The notes beneath the pieces were generated by a model. It was not told the DNA's origin and did no database searches. It saw only the letters and a program-made list of their open reading frames with translations. Positions 27,882-40,999 of a stretch of DNA of 64,000 nucleotides are shown piece after piece. Source of the DNA: Brachyhypopomus gauderio (Eukaryota; Chordata; Actinopteri; Gymnotiformes; Hypopomidae); NCBI RefSeq assembly GCF_052324685.1, contig NC_135212.1:5155921-5219920 (forward strand), in the 5' to 3' direction. The translations under genes and the position numbers were made by a program. Position 1 is the stretch's first letter. Every line of letters begins with the position of its first letter.

Positions 27882-29063
27882 CTGGGGACAGAGGACACGT
27901 CAGGGCGGCGGGTTATGCTCGTCATCGCACGTGCACGTGTGCGTATCCATACGCACTACGGGATATTCGCTATATAAAGCACCACCTCCCAGTACAGTGA
28001 TCATGGAGACAACCCCACCCCCCCCAGCCAGCACTGAAACACAGATGCTTTTGCTCCACCCTAAATTCGCAGCGCTCCCGCAGAACCTCACACCGATCGA
28101 TGCGCGAGAGGCGCCCTGCCGAAGGCCGGACCCGAGCCCGCGGACCTCGCGGAGAAGGAGAAGTATAAATAGAAAGGGTGCTACATGACACCTGCTCCAG
28201 CTGAAGATGGACCACGATGTCCATGATGCGTCAGAGACAGTAGTGCTGTTGATCCAGTGAACAACTTCTTATTGTAAACATTTAAAAGGTTTATTATTAT
28301 GTTATGAGGATAAATCAATTATTAAGGGAAAATGTAGATTCGAGTCATTGATGAACACAGCGATGAACAGTTAGACGACATGCCTGCTCGGCCCGGCAAC
28401 ACAGCTGTGATTTTTCTGTCTCGGATCGCAGGCGGAAACACAACAGAATCTGTCGTTGTGTTTTGTTTCTTGTGGTAATGCGAGCTCTCTCCACCTCCCC
28501 CATGGCCCCCGCCAATATCGTCCCCCCACCACACTACCACCCCCCCGGCCCTGCCGCAGCAGGGGGGGGGGGTGATGGAGGGCTGATGGAGGTCTGATGG
28601 AGGCGGGTACTTAACAGGACACGGCCTGGGTCACAGCGGCCAGGTGACACGCATCAGTGTCTCACGGGTCACCGCTGCTTTCCGTCAGCGCACAGTCACA
28701 GCGTGAGGCGGTGATGGATGTATATTGCCCAATACGGTGAGACTGTACGGTGTGTGTGTGTGTGTGTGTGTGTGTTCAGCCTCATGTGCTCAACAGCATA
28801 ACCAAAGACAAATAAACAGTATGAAACTTGAGCTGCACCCTCCTGACCCCCAACACAACAGAGGCTCCCGCACTCAGAACGTTGGGTAAATGAGCAGGAT
28901 TCCTGTAGCTCCCACTGAGATTAAGGATATCTTCACACTTACTCCCAGATTCCCAGCTATACTGAGCTGTGCCTTAACCCCCCCCCCCCCCCCCCCCACA
29001 CTTCCTTATCACTGGGTTGTCAGCAGAGGTGCAACTACCCATGAAGGCAGTCTGCCCCCCCAG

Positions 29064-29095
<32 letters not shown>

Positions 29096-29734
29096 ATACA
29101 CACAACACATGCAGGTTAAGGGATGTCAGATTTAAAACTTCAAGATTATGATGACCTGGGTCATATATCTCAAAAGCTTCATGAATGCACCTTCAGCATC
29201 TTCAGGGCAGGGAGAGAGACCCAAGGCCCATGTGATCCGTGTTTAGACCCCTGAGGTAAAGTCACCCACAGCCCTGACTGAATTTTCCACTGCCTGCCCC
29301 CACCGACCACACAGCTGAGGATTCTGCTAAAGAACCGGCCAGCCGGGACAGTCCGAGCCCACCACGACGGGAGTGTTAGATCAACGTAATCCACGTCACC
29401 AGAGCGCCTGCCCCGGTTACCGCGCACGGCGGCTGACGCAGGAAACGCGGGTCCCATTTCCTGATGCCTGCGTGGTAGCGACAACAAAGGACTTAAAAAG
29501 TGATTACAACCACGAAACGCTCGACCACGACTCACCCGCTAACTCCACACGTATAGACAACGTTTCCTGATCTTCCGTTTCAACAAGAGGAGGGCACTCC
29601 AAAGTATAGAGCGCTGACAGCACAGATCAAAACAGGAAATAGCTTCGCCTCCCTCGTCTTCCTCTCCAGAGCGGACAGTAGTCAGTCACACTGCCACTCG
29701 CCTCACACCTTCAGACTACAGGCACAAACACATT

Positions 29735-29818
<84 letters not shown>

Positions 29819-30043
29819 CACAGCTGAAGGACATGCAGGAGCAACCAATCAAGCACAGATTTTTAGGGCACCCATTGTTCATCTGTTTGTGTTTCTTTCC
29901 AATTTCAAGTAAATTTTACAGAAATATAAGTGTAGTACAGTACTGTTTATGTTCAATCTTGCCCCAGGGGGCAGGGCAGCAGGGCAAACGGGCAGCAGGG
30001 CAGATGGCAGGTGTGGACAGCACCTGTACAGACACTCAGACAG

Positions 30044-30115
<72 letters not shown>

Positions 30116-31946
30116 AACCCATGGACTACAGCAGGAAAAGGGGTGTAAAATGTGGTAGTTAATAAAGCGAGAGAAAGTAGCTGGGAACACCACGACAATG
30201 AGAGGGGAGGAGCCGAGGCCAAGAAACCCCACCCCCGCCACGCCCACTCACAGCCCACCGATGACATTTAGGCGGCCGCTAATCCTCTTGATGGGGGAAA
30301 GGGGCCCAAACGTCACGGTGTCTTCGGCTGGCCCCCACGCCCTGATTGTACGTGTCCACTCCATCACGTGAGGCAGATCTGGGCGGGGCTAAACTGAGAG
30401 GGCCCCGCTCGGAGGAACAGCCAACCGGGTAACCAGAGCCACACGCAGCAAACACGAGGGGCTGTGAACAAGTGGACAGGGTTAGATATTTACTATCCAG
30501 TGCCACCGTTCACCCACCAGCACCGAACACAACCTTAAATGCCCCGTGGTCTCTCCACCCTTGGGTGGAGCCGTTCAGCACAAGCAGGGAGTGCATGCAG
30601 TGTCCTGATAAAACCATTGTTGTTTTTCGGCCTCGACGTACGACCTTGAAGGCAACGTTCCACACGCGTGTCCGGAAGCTTCTGCCATTGACACAAGAAT
30701 CACTGGCCTCCTTGTGCAGCCAAACACTGATACAAGGTGAACATTAAGTTCACTCCCCATCCACTGCAATAGCCTTTGGAACAAACATAAAACACTGATG
30801 TATTTGGGTCATAAACCCACTCATAAAGGGTTCTGCTGGATCTTCCCTAGCAAAGGTGCTCTCATGAGGTCTTCTCGACTCGTCTTATGTTACCGCACAT
30901 GCCGGGCGGATCCGTGTGAATGTTTCCCCGCTCTCACAGTGCATGCTGGGAAGAGGCCCCTTCCTTCTACTACAACAGCAAAGATCTGCCCATGAGATAT
31001 GGAGATACGCTCCCCATAAATACCGCCTGGTTCAATACTGTTTTCTCAACAAACGTGATACCAGCTAAACACACAAGCCCCTCTTGTAGCTTTGTAATGT
31101 CTTATTAAAGCAAAAAATATATATATGATTTCCACTCAACCATCCATCTAGAATAAAGCTCTATTAGCACCAACAATGGATTCTTCCCACACACACACAC
31201 ACACACACACACACTTGACCCATGACTTTCATAAGGATCTCTTGCATCACACCACTGTGCTCCAGCCGCAGTTTCAGGAGGGCAATGGGGAGATTTATGA
31301 TCGAGCAGACGCAACCCCCCCCCCACCCATCCACCCCCAACCAACCGCAGGAAGTGCCTAATCTGGACACGCACGGCCACTTCCTCTTCGGTGCAGCGGA
31401 TGGCCCAACAGCGGGTGGTACTGGGGGGTGGGGGGGTTGGTGTTGGGGGGGGGGTCACTGATGCCTCGTTAATGAACGCCCTCCTTCAAGGCCACGCGGC
31501 ACAGCTGAGCTCTGCGCTGAGGTTTGGTGCGTTCCACAAGCGAAAATAGATCAAGATCAAAGGGCCATGCACAGAATAATACTGCAATACAAACACTACA
31601 TTGATTGAAGAATTTCAGTTTAAGGTCAGGACAAACTCTAATAACGCTAACTGGATGTGTGTGGCGTGGTTTCGGAGATTTGATGAAATGTCAATCATAT
31701 AAATGTCTGTTCGGTTATAATGTTCAGAGAACACTTGCTTCCACCGGAGTACTTTATTTAAATGGAAATACAGATGCGATGATCGATGCGAGCTTCAACA
31801 TCGACGTGCAGCACCCCTTACCCCACACAGTCACAAAAGACAGTTGATATGCACGTTAACAACACATCTACCCTTGCAGCCATTGTTTTACGCTGCCTTT
31901 TAAAAAGTCTTCATTGACCCAGCTCTCATTTAATTAATATTATATT
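27882..31946. other. carhsp1 5' flank or intron, with simple repeats
   Basis: No coding exon was recognised. Contents include a GT run at 28751-28774, poly-C runs at 28978-28997 and 29065-29095, a CA run of about 82 bp at 29736-29817, a GT run of about 68 bp at 30046-30113, and a CA run at 31188-31214. GC-rich spots near 28070-28160 and 29330-29470 could contain the missing carhsp1 first exon or promoter, but no exon boundary can be supported. Confidence 0.45.
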
Positions 31947-32296
31947 TAGTGGTGGGACTTTAACGCGTTAATTTCGATTAATTAATTACAGGAAAATTAA
32001 CGCACTAAAAAAATTAACGCATTTTAACGCATTTAACGGACGAGACACTTTTGCACCGGAATGTTTCTCAGTGCACGAGTTCCAGACATACAGATTATAT
32101 GGACGCACAATAAGATCATGATGGAGATTACTGAAGAGGCTACGCTGGTGGATGAGAAATTTAAATATAAGAAACTTCCAGAAGGAAGTACAAACACAAA
32201 TAGTGTTATTTACACTTTATGCAGGAAGGAGTTCGCTTATCACAGGAGCACTTCCACCCTTCATTACCACCTCAACGCAAAACATGTTGCGGCTAA

Positions 32297-32607
32297 AGCT
32301 GGGCGTACACTGTATGATATTTTAAATCGTGTACTCAGCTCCAGCTCAAACTGTACGACTAAATCGCAGGGAGAGTCGGCTCGTGGAGCTGCTTCAACAG
32401 TGCGATACTCTCACGAGGAGCGATTTGAATTTCAAACATGTTTGATATTCTTGCGACGCTGCGATTTCTGATTGGGAGTTGGTCGTGAGGTGTGAATCGT
32501 TCCTCGTTTACCTGTGTAAACTATACGATGCACGACACGCGATTGAGCCGAAACGAGTGAAAAATCGGCTGAAAATGGGCCAAAAATCGCACAGTGTACG
32601 CCCAGCT
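32297..32607. mobile_element. Harbinger-like MITE nested in the hAT transposon
   Basis: Inverted ends AGCTGGGCGTACACTGT and ACAGTGTACGCCCAGCT are perfect over 17 bp. TAA flanks both sides (32294-32296 and 32608-32610), the 3-bp TWA duplication typical of PIF/Harbinger. The 311-bp interior is non-coding. It splits the transposase frame just after the BED finger. Confidence 0.78.
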
Positions 32608-32882
32608 TAACGCGCAGGTCAGTAATGATAACTTAGCTGCTAAATGTATTCCTAATACGATAGGGTGACCAAACGTCCGTAATTCACATCCTGTGAGGAA
32701 ACGTCCTGGCTTTTAAATGACCTTCATTGGACCATTAAGACTGGATTAAACTTTCGCGAGTGGCCGTAGCGCGCGACTCCGCACGCGTTTATACATGACG
32801 CGTCACATTATTTGTGTTGTCCGCTCCCTACAAGAAGCGCTGCACATTGCGTCAACTGATGCAAGTTACGAACTACCGTCCA

Positions 32883-32990
32883 GGGGTGGGTTTCCCAAAA
32901 CGTTCTTAGCGCCAAGTACTTCTTAACCTCGTACGTAAGAATGAGGTAACGAAGTACTTGGCGCTAAGAACGTTTTGGGAAACTCACCCC
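32883..32990. mobile_element. Fold-back (snap-back) MITE nested in the hAT transposon
   Basis: About 108 bp that is nearly a perfect palindrome. GGGGTGGGTTTCCCAAAACG on the left is mirrored by CGTTTTGGGAAACTCACCCC on the right, and the arms continue through TTCTTAGCGCCAAGTACTTC to a short centre near 32936. It is non-coding. Single-stranded, it would form a hairpin with about 50-bp arms. Confidence 0.75.
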
Positions 32991-33591
32991 AGAAAGACAA
33001 TGTCGAAGAAAATCCAGCAGCTGTATGATGAGGAAAGAATTAAAACAGGTTATTGTGAAGAGTGCCACAAATGTGGCTCTGACTGGGGATCACTGGACCT
33101 CTGTTAGCAACAAGAATGATCTTGGTGTGACAGCTCATATAGATGATGAATCTATAGATGATGAAGATCCAGTCATTTGCTTTGAGCATGCAGAAGACCA
33201 CTTCTAGGCACTATGGAGATGCCTGTGGCAGAAGCCTGGGAAATTAAAGAAAGTCTACCATCTAAAATGCTATTAAAAAACATCATCTGATTTACTTCAA
33301 TTCTTCCAATATCCTGAACAAAACTCCCAAAATTAAACAACATTTTTGATCAGAATTTCCAATGTTCTGAACTGTTTTCTGCACACTACACATATATTGG
33401 TCTGTGTAGTAGACTGGTGGAAAAATAAACAAGATGTTGAAGTTTATGATTATGTTCATTGATTCATTCATCATTCAAACTTAAATTAATATTTCTCATG
33501 TTAAATACTGAAATGCGATTAAAATGCGATTAATTTCGATTAATTAATTACAAAGCTTCCGATTAATTTTTTTAATCTCGTCCCACCCCTA

Positions 33592-36540
33592 ATTCTATTA
33601 TTATTATAAAAGATGATGCAACAACGCTAGAAATGAAGCTTGTATCACAAATAAACGATGGCTGACAAAAAAATTTCTCCTTCCTTAATAGAAAGCTGTG
33701 GAACTATAGTTTGTGTACAAGAGGACACTAGAATGACAGTAACCCCACACCCAGCACCTCCCCAGTGGAGGAGACACCTGTCTGACGTACAGAGGAAGCA
33801 AGTGGCTAACGAGTTGAGTCAGGTACATCAGAGCGACGATACAGTGCGTGTCCGCGGGGCTAGGAGTCGGAAAACAATGGAAACGAAAACACATGTGTGA
33901 GGACGGGTGTAATTGTGGGGTTGTGCGACATAAATCTCTGTTGCATACTGAATTGAAGCGACATCCAGGTTAAGCCCTATATTGGGTGCATAACATCTGT
34001 GCTGTTATGAATTCTGCATCGTGACAATCTCATGCCCGCGACATAATCACTCAGACCCAGATCAAAGCCCCTCCGGCACTGAAAGACAAACCAGAACCGC
34101 AGGAAAACCAGACCAGACGTATAGTACAGGCTCTGAAGCGCTCAGCTTCCAAGACTACAGGTCAGATCCCTAGACTGGTAATGCTGCGTCAAAAAGACAT
34201 TAATGTTTTTCTTCTGGCTTTGAACATGTCACGCTCACGTGTCGCTGTTATTCCAAGAATGTCAAACTACAGGATCCCTGGGAACAATGGCCATCTTGCC
34301 ATGTATATTTTGATTTGCCTGTCACTGCATGTTAATTTGCTACTTGAATGTTTTCACCCTTGTAGCAGTCATCAGCAGAAACAGGATTGTGTTGACAGCA
34401 ACCTCTGCATATGTAGTTGATGGGGGACTCGGCTAAACCCGAATACCAGCGCTAAAATATTTAACACTGACCCAAGCCATGGCCATTTTTCCAAATGTCT
34501 ATTCCTCAAATGGTGGGCTGTGTCGGCTGCAGCAGTGTGTAAACAGTCAAACACAATTGTCTGTTTACAAAGTTGACCCCTAACCTAATTCAATGTATTC
34601 TGCTTTGCTTTGTTAGGGTAATGGGGAATCTCTAAACTCACACATAGGCTTTAACCACTGTCAAATCAACCTGGGTTTGGCATCATTTGTAGCATTGGGA
34701 TATACTGCTCTGTGACTGGATATGTAACGGAGTATAACATTTCATCTGAAAACAGAATTTTACAAAGCCTCACATTTGATTGGGCGGGCATGCTAGAAAA
34801 AAGAGGGCAGTGACAATGACATCAGGAACACATGTAACGTGAACTTGTTCAGTGCAGTTTCAAAGAAATATTCACCATACCAAGAGTAAGAGCAGATACT
34901 CTGCGTTAGAGTGTGGACTGTGGGCAATGTGACATACAGGTATGGGGTACTACCTTCTGGTAAGTTACTCAGGCAGCATAGTTTTAACTTGATCTGTCAG
35001 CAAAAAGGAAGCCAATGAATTCAACACGTCATTTATTTGCCTCAGTTTTCCTGTCAAAGTTTTAGTGCATTTGCAATAGAAAACAAATATCACCCTAGAG
35101 AAAACCTGGAAAGAGTTTATGCTAAATGAAAGCAACGGAGTGAACGAAACTTTGAAGTTATGTCTTAATTTTAAAAAGCACCCTGCATTTGAGACTGCAC
35201 AGCTCGGACTAAAACAATCACATGAAGTTAAAATACAATGAAACAAAAGCTCTTTAGACGCAAGTCACACACACCTTCCTCACACTGTCCATTGCTAATA
35301 AGGCAGCCGAGAATACTGAAGAAACTCCACTTGAAAAGGATAAAGACGATTTAACGAGGAAACTCAGTTAACAGCGCTTAACACGTCGTAGCTCAATCTG
35401 TATTCAATATCAGTGTCCTATTTTAAAATCTCATTCCAGAGAAAGAATAATATTGTATAACATTTTATTTCGTATGTGCTCAAATGTCAGATTTACGTGC
35501 TACATACACGCCACACAAATGGTTATGATTAGGCAACTGTTTCTCTAGACTTACACGAACTTACACGACCTGCACGAATCAGGCTCGGGTCTACGTTTGG
35601 GTTTAAGCCTGTCTGACTAACACTTGGGGAAATCAAGCGAATTACACTTCTAGTGTTTACAACCTTCATCTTTTCTCGCAACGTCCTGGCCTCGCGTTTT
35701 CAAATCGAAACTGAATTTAGTGGAATATGAAGTAAATTAATTGGGTTTTTATTTTTTGCCATTTTGATGTCTCCTCTAATGTGAAGAAAAAAACACAATC
35801 CTACAATAGTGGCAATTTTGAACATTTGAAATGAATCTTTTATGGTCTTTTAAATGACAAAGTAGCGTATGTTATGCCCGTGTTTGAGTTAAATTTGAAT
35901 ACAGAAAGCTGCATTTAACTGCGAAAAAAATACACCTTGGTCGTCACTTCGACTAGTGGGACTACACTAAAAGAAGGATTGGTCTTAAACGAATTAAAAA
36001 ACGCACATTGATCGAAGCTGTAACGAATTAAATCGCCGCTTCAGTCTTTTCCCCCGCTCGAAAACTCAAGTTTGTATTCCAATAACGAAATAAACTTTGT
36101 TGGTTACAGGTTTTCAAAGCGACGAAGCATCACTCACCTTTAACGAACTTCCTTGGAGGGAAGAGTGTGGGCTTGTACTACCAAACAACGAAGTTGTGAA
36201 ATATACGTCTATATATTCTAGTCTATATATGCAGAAAATCCGTACGGTGAAACAGTTTCGCCAACCTTTTGCAACAGCAGGCCACTACTAAAGCTGTTTG
36301 TCCACAAGGAGCGAAGCGAGTGCGCCCAAATGGGCGTGGCCAACAGCTTCATTCATTGTGACGTCATCAAACCGCCAGTACCGTAAATATTCAAATATTC
36401 ATTTACATCGGTGTAGTTCGCAGCTGTATTCTTGTATTTGCAGTCTAAATCTAAAAAAACTAACAGCCGGTCAGTCACACAAGGACACACGTGCAAAAAT
36501 AAAAATAAAGAATTAAAAAACAGAACAAAACCAGAGATTT
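33592..36540. other. Intergenic, no recognised gene
   Basis: No coding exon, RNA gene or named repeat was recognised in about 2.9 kb. The stretch is moderately AT-rich. Around 35990-36330 the CpG content rises a little (AAATCGCCGCTTCAG, CCCCGCTCG), which could mark a promoter or untranslated exon of carhsp1, but nothing decisive is visible. Confidence 0.4.
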
Positions 36541-38544
36541 TAAGAGTTTTATTTTCTCTTTTATGCCTAGAAGTCAACTCAAGCATCTATGACTGGATTT
36601 AAGGGGTTGAAGGATATCAGTCTGTGTACAAAACTGTTGTAAACACATTTAAGAAAAAATACACCGACCAAGTTTGCAATTGCTCGGCTGGCAAAAAAGA
36701 AGGGTGAAAAACAATAAACAAACAAACAAAAACATATTTTCCACGTTCACCCTTTTCAATAAAATCTCACTGAACAGTTGAGGGCGCTATTGCACAAGTC
36801 AAAATGTACGACAGGAGCGGATTGTTTTAAGACCTAGAAAGCCTTAAAACATTTAAAACCACATAAAAAGCATTCTTTCTTCTCAATAGGACATGACAGC
36901 AGTCAATTTCCACTCCACCCATCACCTAGCAAAGACAACTCAGGAATTAAAGGAATAAGAATGCTAACCAACACCCATCACACAGATTCACTCTTCAATT
37001 TACATTTTAAAAAGCCCTAAAATAATTCAGTGGTGGAACATCATCGGCACATACTGGGTGGCAGTCAAAATCTACACACTGTATTTCCATTGGTCCACAG
37101 TATCAGGGCCACGGCATCATCCCTTTTCAGAATGTGGATAAATGGAACTCTAAATTTACATTGAGGGACTGCAGGAACATGTATATACTGGCTACATGTC
37201 TAATTTTAAAAGGTTCTCAATTGAAATATCAGAAAGCATCATAACTACTAGTGGTATAAACATATTCCTCATTTAAGGGACCTGGCATGTCCTCCATAAA
37301 ACAGGATCTAGTTAGCTAGATACGCTGAACCAAACACGACGTGTCCATCCGCAGTGTGCTTTGCCTCATCTAATGTACAGTGCAGAGTTTTTGGCTTAAG
37401 TTATACTGTTATATGAGGAATTGCACACTACAAAATGCCCCTCCGACACTTGTTTTATGACCCTGGCCAACAGCAATGCGGAGTGATTTGCAGCCAGTCA
37501 TTGTTTTTTCAAGCGTACCCTCAGTGTTTGGGACCAGCTGTGCCTACAGTCAACAACAAACCCCTTAGCACCCGAGTGTCAGAAAAGTTGCTCATCTTTC
37601 GTATTGCAAAGTTACACGAGAGGCAGGGGCTTCTTCTTGTGTTTCGTTCTCCTGTGTAAATCCCTGAATGACCACATCACACTTCTGAAATACACCATGT
37701 ATAGGCCAACGTTGGTTGATATTCACTTATTCTTCATGTAGAAACAAAATATACTGCATGGCATTTATTTTGGGTGTGGTGGACAGTGGAAGGCCATGCT
37801 GAGAACAACCGACATTAGCACTGAGCACTGGCTGAGGTGAGTGTTGGCCATGACTGTAATTTCTCCTGTGACAGCACCACTACATTCACTGCCTTTGTGC
37901 ACGTCCTTTAAATACAATCACTTAAAACTTTGCATAAAGACAAAGCAATAAAAAAAATAGATATATATAGAAAAGGGGGAGGGGTCCTTTGTGTCAAGGT
38001 GCAAATGAAACACCAAAACATGGCTTGGTACATGCACGCATATGACTCCCTATTAAAAGAACACACCTGGAAGAGAGTACTCCTAAACTCTTTAGTCCTT
38101 TTATGAAGAACAGGCACACATTAAAATCTATTTCTATTTAAAACATGGGTAAACCAGAAAACATTTTCTACATAGCAGCGAAATGACAGGCATAAAGTGG
38201 ACTGGAAAATTCATATCAAGAGGGAAGTGTATTAAAGACAATGCATATATTAATAAGGACATATATTATGTACAAATATAATACAAGGGTTGTGGGAGAT
38301 CGAGACAGCTTTTGTGTAAAATCACCAACGACAGGCTTCAGCCGTCCGGCTGGTAGGACGGAAAGGGGCGGCGCTCCTTCACCTAGCGTGTAGAAAGCAA
38401 AGATGAAAGAGGCAAACAGCGTTAATATTTTATAAAGGTGTCGGCATATGTGGAAATGTGGGCGAGCTTGGCCGCACACGCTCTCTAGGTGGGAGCGGGG
38501 ACGGGGGCGGGGCCTACCCTGGGGTGGGCGGGAGAGGGACAGCG
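36541..38544 (-). other. naa60: naa60 3' untranslated region (inferred)
   Basis: It follows the naa60 stop codon (38545-38547) on the minus strand. A minus-strand AATAAA at 36548-36553 is a plausible poly(A) signal and would give a 2-kb 3' UTR. No coding frame with similarity lies in it. Confidence 0.45.
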
Positions 38545-40987
38545 TCACATGGTCCTGCCGTACTCGATACCGCTCTTGGACGAGAGGCCCGACCACGGCA
38601 GGAAACTGCGCAGGAGGCTCTGTGCTTGGCGGTAGATCCTCTGGGGGATGGAGCACGGGCTGAGGCTGGCCAGGGCCGAGCCTATATGATGAATATAATC
38701 AGTGAGGAGGGAGTTAAGGAGAACGTGAGTGAGTGGGAGTACCTTTTCCACACAGCGGGATTCCGTCTCCATTTCACCTTGAGGGCAGACGGTCCCCTGG
38801 GCGGCGTTGCTTTTGCAACCCGACTGCCTTCAAGGTGAAACGGAGACTAAACGTCCCAGCTCCGTAAACACGCTTTCCCCCACAAATCACGTTACACAAC
38901 AACCTCCGCAGGCAGAAACCACCCCTTCCATCACCGACGCACTGGCCCGAGAGACACGTACACATAAACCCAGATACATAGGGGGATAAAGAAAGGATAT
39001 TAGATTGTCCAGGGAGGATGGCCACCGTTGATGTAGAGGACGTAGGTGAACCCATCCTTCAGCACTCCTCGGATGGAGTAATAATAGGGCAAATAGTGGT
39101 GCTGCTTAAAGTCTCTGTTCTCGTAGAAGTGAATGGCCGTGAGATTGGTGGTGAGCACGTGCAGGTAGATGGCCTTGCAGTGGTCCTGGGCTGTGGTGGA
39201 GATGTGATCCTTCAGACTGTCCAGCAAAAGGGAGCCTGGGGGGGGGGGGGGGGGGGGGGGGGGGAGTGGGGGGCAGATTAACTCTCCACCTAAACAAACA
39301 TCAGCCGTTAGCATTATGCTAATGAGTTCACAACAAAGGGAGGCTAACTGTAGCAGGTGTTTGGGGGCATGATCCAGTCTGTACAGGTGAACTGGAGGGC
39401 GATTCATGTGAAGGTGATGCGGTTCCTTACCTATTCCGTGCTTTCGAAACTCCTTCACCACGCCTAAGCTCAGGATGTACGCGACCTGAGTGTCAACAGG
39501 AAAGCTGGAGGCTAGAATGTCCCCATCCTGCCGGGAAGCAACGCGTGTCGTGTAAAGGTGACAGACAACAGCAGCCGAGCAGAATTACTAACTCCTCCAT
39601 TTTCACGCTTGGAAAGAAAACGGCTCAGACACAAATGGGGAATAAGCGGCACCAAGACAACACTGACGTGTACCCTTTGCGCAGAAGACGCCCTTTACAT
39701 GAATCGACCACGACCCGCTGAGGTCGTATACATGAATGTTGCGAGACAAGTCGCCATAACATTTAGAGCAGCATTGTTTCAATCACAGCCTGAGTCTTCT
39801 ATGGTCGCGATGTCCTTTGCTGCGTGGAGAAATTCAGTCAAGGGCACGTGGGATGTACAGTCTAATTAATCACACTCTATAAAAAGGTTCCTGACAGGCC
39901 AGAGTGCTCCATTTAAAAGGCATTGAAGTGCAGCCTTCTGGTCTTGTGCAAACAGGCTATAAAGTAGTGATATTTTATATCACCCTGAGCACTAAACCAA
40001 AATCCTAAAAAAATAAAAACCATACTGTTCATAGACAAGTTACGAGTCTGAAATGACAATTAATATCTTGTAAATAGAGTTGAATTTGAAATTGTGCCTA
40101 ATATAAAATCACACAAGCTTATTTTTAGTTTAGATATATTCACACCAAAAGATGCAACCAGTTTAAGAACAACAACCTATGCAGTGACCAGCAACACTGG
40201 CTAAAGGCACAGCTCTGGCATTACTAGTGCCCTGTCAATGACCTGAAGTAAAAACAGCTGTGATCCAAGGACAAGGGCACTTATCTGTGCAGAAAGGTTG
40301 CTACAGCCAGTACGCACAGCTGTACACCAGGCAGTAGTCATGCATGCGACCACCTGGTTGGCAGTGGCTGTCTAGCTAATAACCAGTGAACCCCACACAA
40401 GATGGTCCACATGGGCCACTCGAGAAAGCAGAAAAGCCTTCTGACCTCTTTGTGCACTTTCGTCCTGGCTTTTATTTCCGCCACGATCATCCCCACGATG
40501 CCGCCCTTGAAGGTCGCAGCCAGGGAGAAGAACTTTTTGTTTGACGTGATGTCATGGTACCACGAGTCAGGATACCTACGTGGTAAATAGGGGAAAAAAA
40601 GAACAGTCAACGCCAAACCAGCAAGATGAGAAAACAGAGCTGTTGAGGAATAAACCCACCGGCAGAAAACTGACACTCCATTACAGCAAACGTACCGTTA
40701 ATCAAGTCATACTTACCCGAGAAGAACAGACAGCAAAAACATCACGCATATCAATAGCTTATAAGAAATATTGAAATATGAAATTGAGAAAAATGTAAAC
40801 AAGAGATGCAGAAAACACTAGAAACTAATAATGGTGGGAAAGCTTAATTTATGATATAAAGACAACTGAATACTCACTCAATGGGGAACCAATCGCCACA
40901 GAGCACTTTAATGCTGTCTATGTCATCTTGGCACAGGAGACGGAGCTTGATTTCGCTGAGGGCAGTGGGGGGCACCACGTCGGTCAT
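38545..40987 (-). CDS. naa60: N-alpha-acetyltransferase 60 (NatF, Golgi)
   Basis: Coding exons in transcript order: 40987-40878, 40575-40446, 39527-39431, 39235-39001, 38701-38545. The sum is 242 aa, the same as human. The exon with the ATG starts at 40993 after a TGTGCAG acceptor. This is a single-domain GNAT enzyme that acetylates N-terminal Met of membrane proteins from the cytosolic face of the Golgi. Residues reported as important in human NAA60 are in register: Glu37, Tyr97 (QVAYILS) and His138 (YLHVLTTN). The acetyl-CoA loop is FRKHGIG (107-113). The C-terminal helices that hold the enzyme on the membrane lie in the last exon (SALASLSPCS...LLRSFLPWSG). The first four exons join by GT-AG introns (one donor is GTCAGA); the last intron is AT-AC. 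The intron before the fourth coding exon ends in a 27-base homopolymer. Confidence 0.97.
38702..39000 (-). other. naa60: U12-type AT-AC intron of naa60
   Basis: On the minus strand the intron begins ATATCCTTT, the exact U12 donor consensus, and ends CTCCTTAACTCCCTCCTCAC. The latter holds a U12 branch-point match (TCCTTAAC) about 12 bases from the terminal AC. No GT donor or AG acceptor fits the conserved protein at this junction. Joining at AT-AC gives HPPWTI-Y-DYIHHIGSA in frame, matching the vertebrate NAA60 family. The intron is 299 bp. Confidence 0.9.
39238..39264. repeat. Poly-G/poly-C run abutting a naa60 splice acceptor
   Basis: A 27-base run of G on the plus strand, which is poly-C in the transcript. 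It ends one base before the terminal AG of the intron and forms the whole polypyrimidine tract of the fourth coding exon's acceptor. Confidence 0.95.
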
Positions 40988-40999
40988 TCACACCTGCAC

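Larger units (their letters stand above)
31947..33591 (+). mobile_element. Decayed hAT DNA transposon with BED zinc-finger remnant
   Basis: The ends are inverted, TAGTGGTGGGACTTTAAC and, read inward from the right, TTAGGGGTGGGACGAGATT. They are followed by a shared subterminal motif (TTAATTTCGATTAATTAATTA) on both sides. The flanking octamers ATTATATT and ATTCTATT match at seven of eight positions. The frame at 32061-32471 encodes a BED-type zinc finger (LCRKEFAYHRSTSTL..H..KH), with the first zinc cysteine replaced by Tyr. The frame at 33025-33207 encodes the hAT motif ALTGDHWTSVSNKNDLGVTAH. The rest of the transposase, including the dimerisation domain, is missing, so the copy is dead. Confidence 0.88.
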
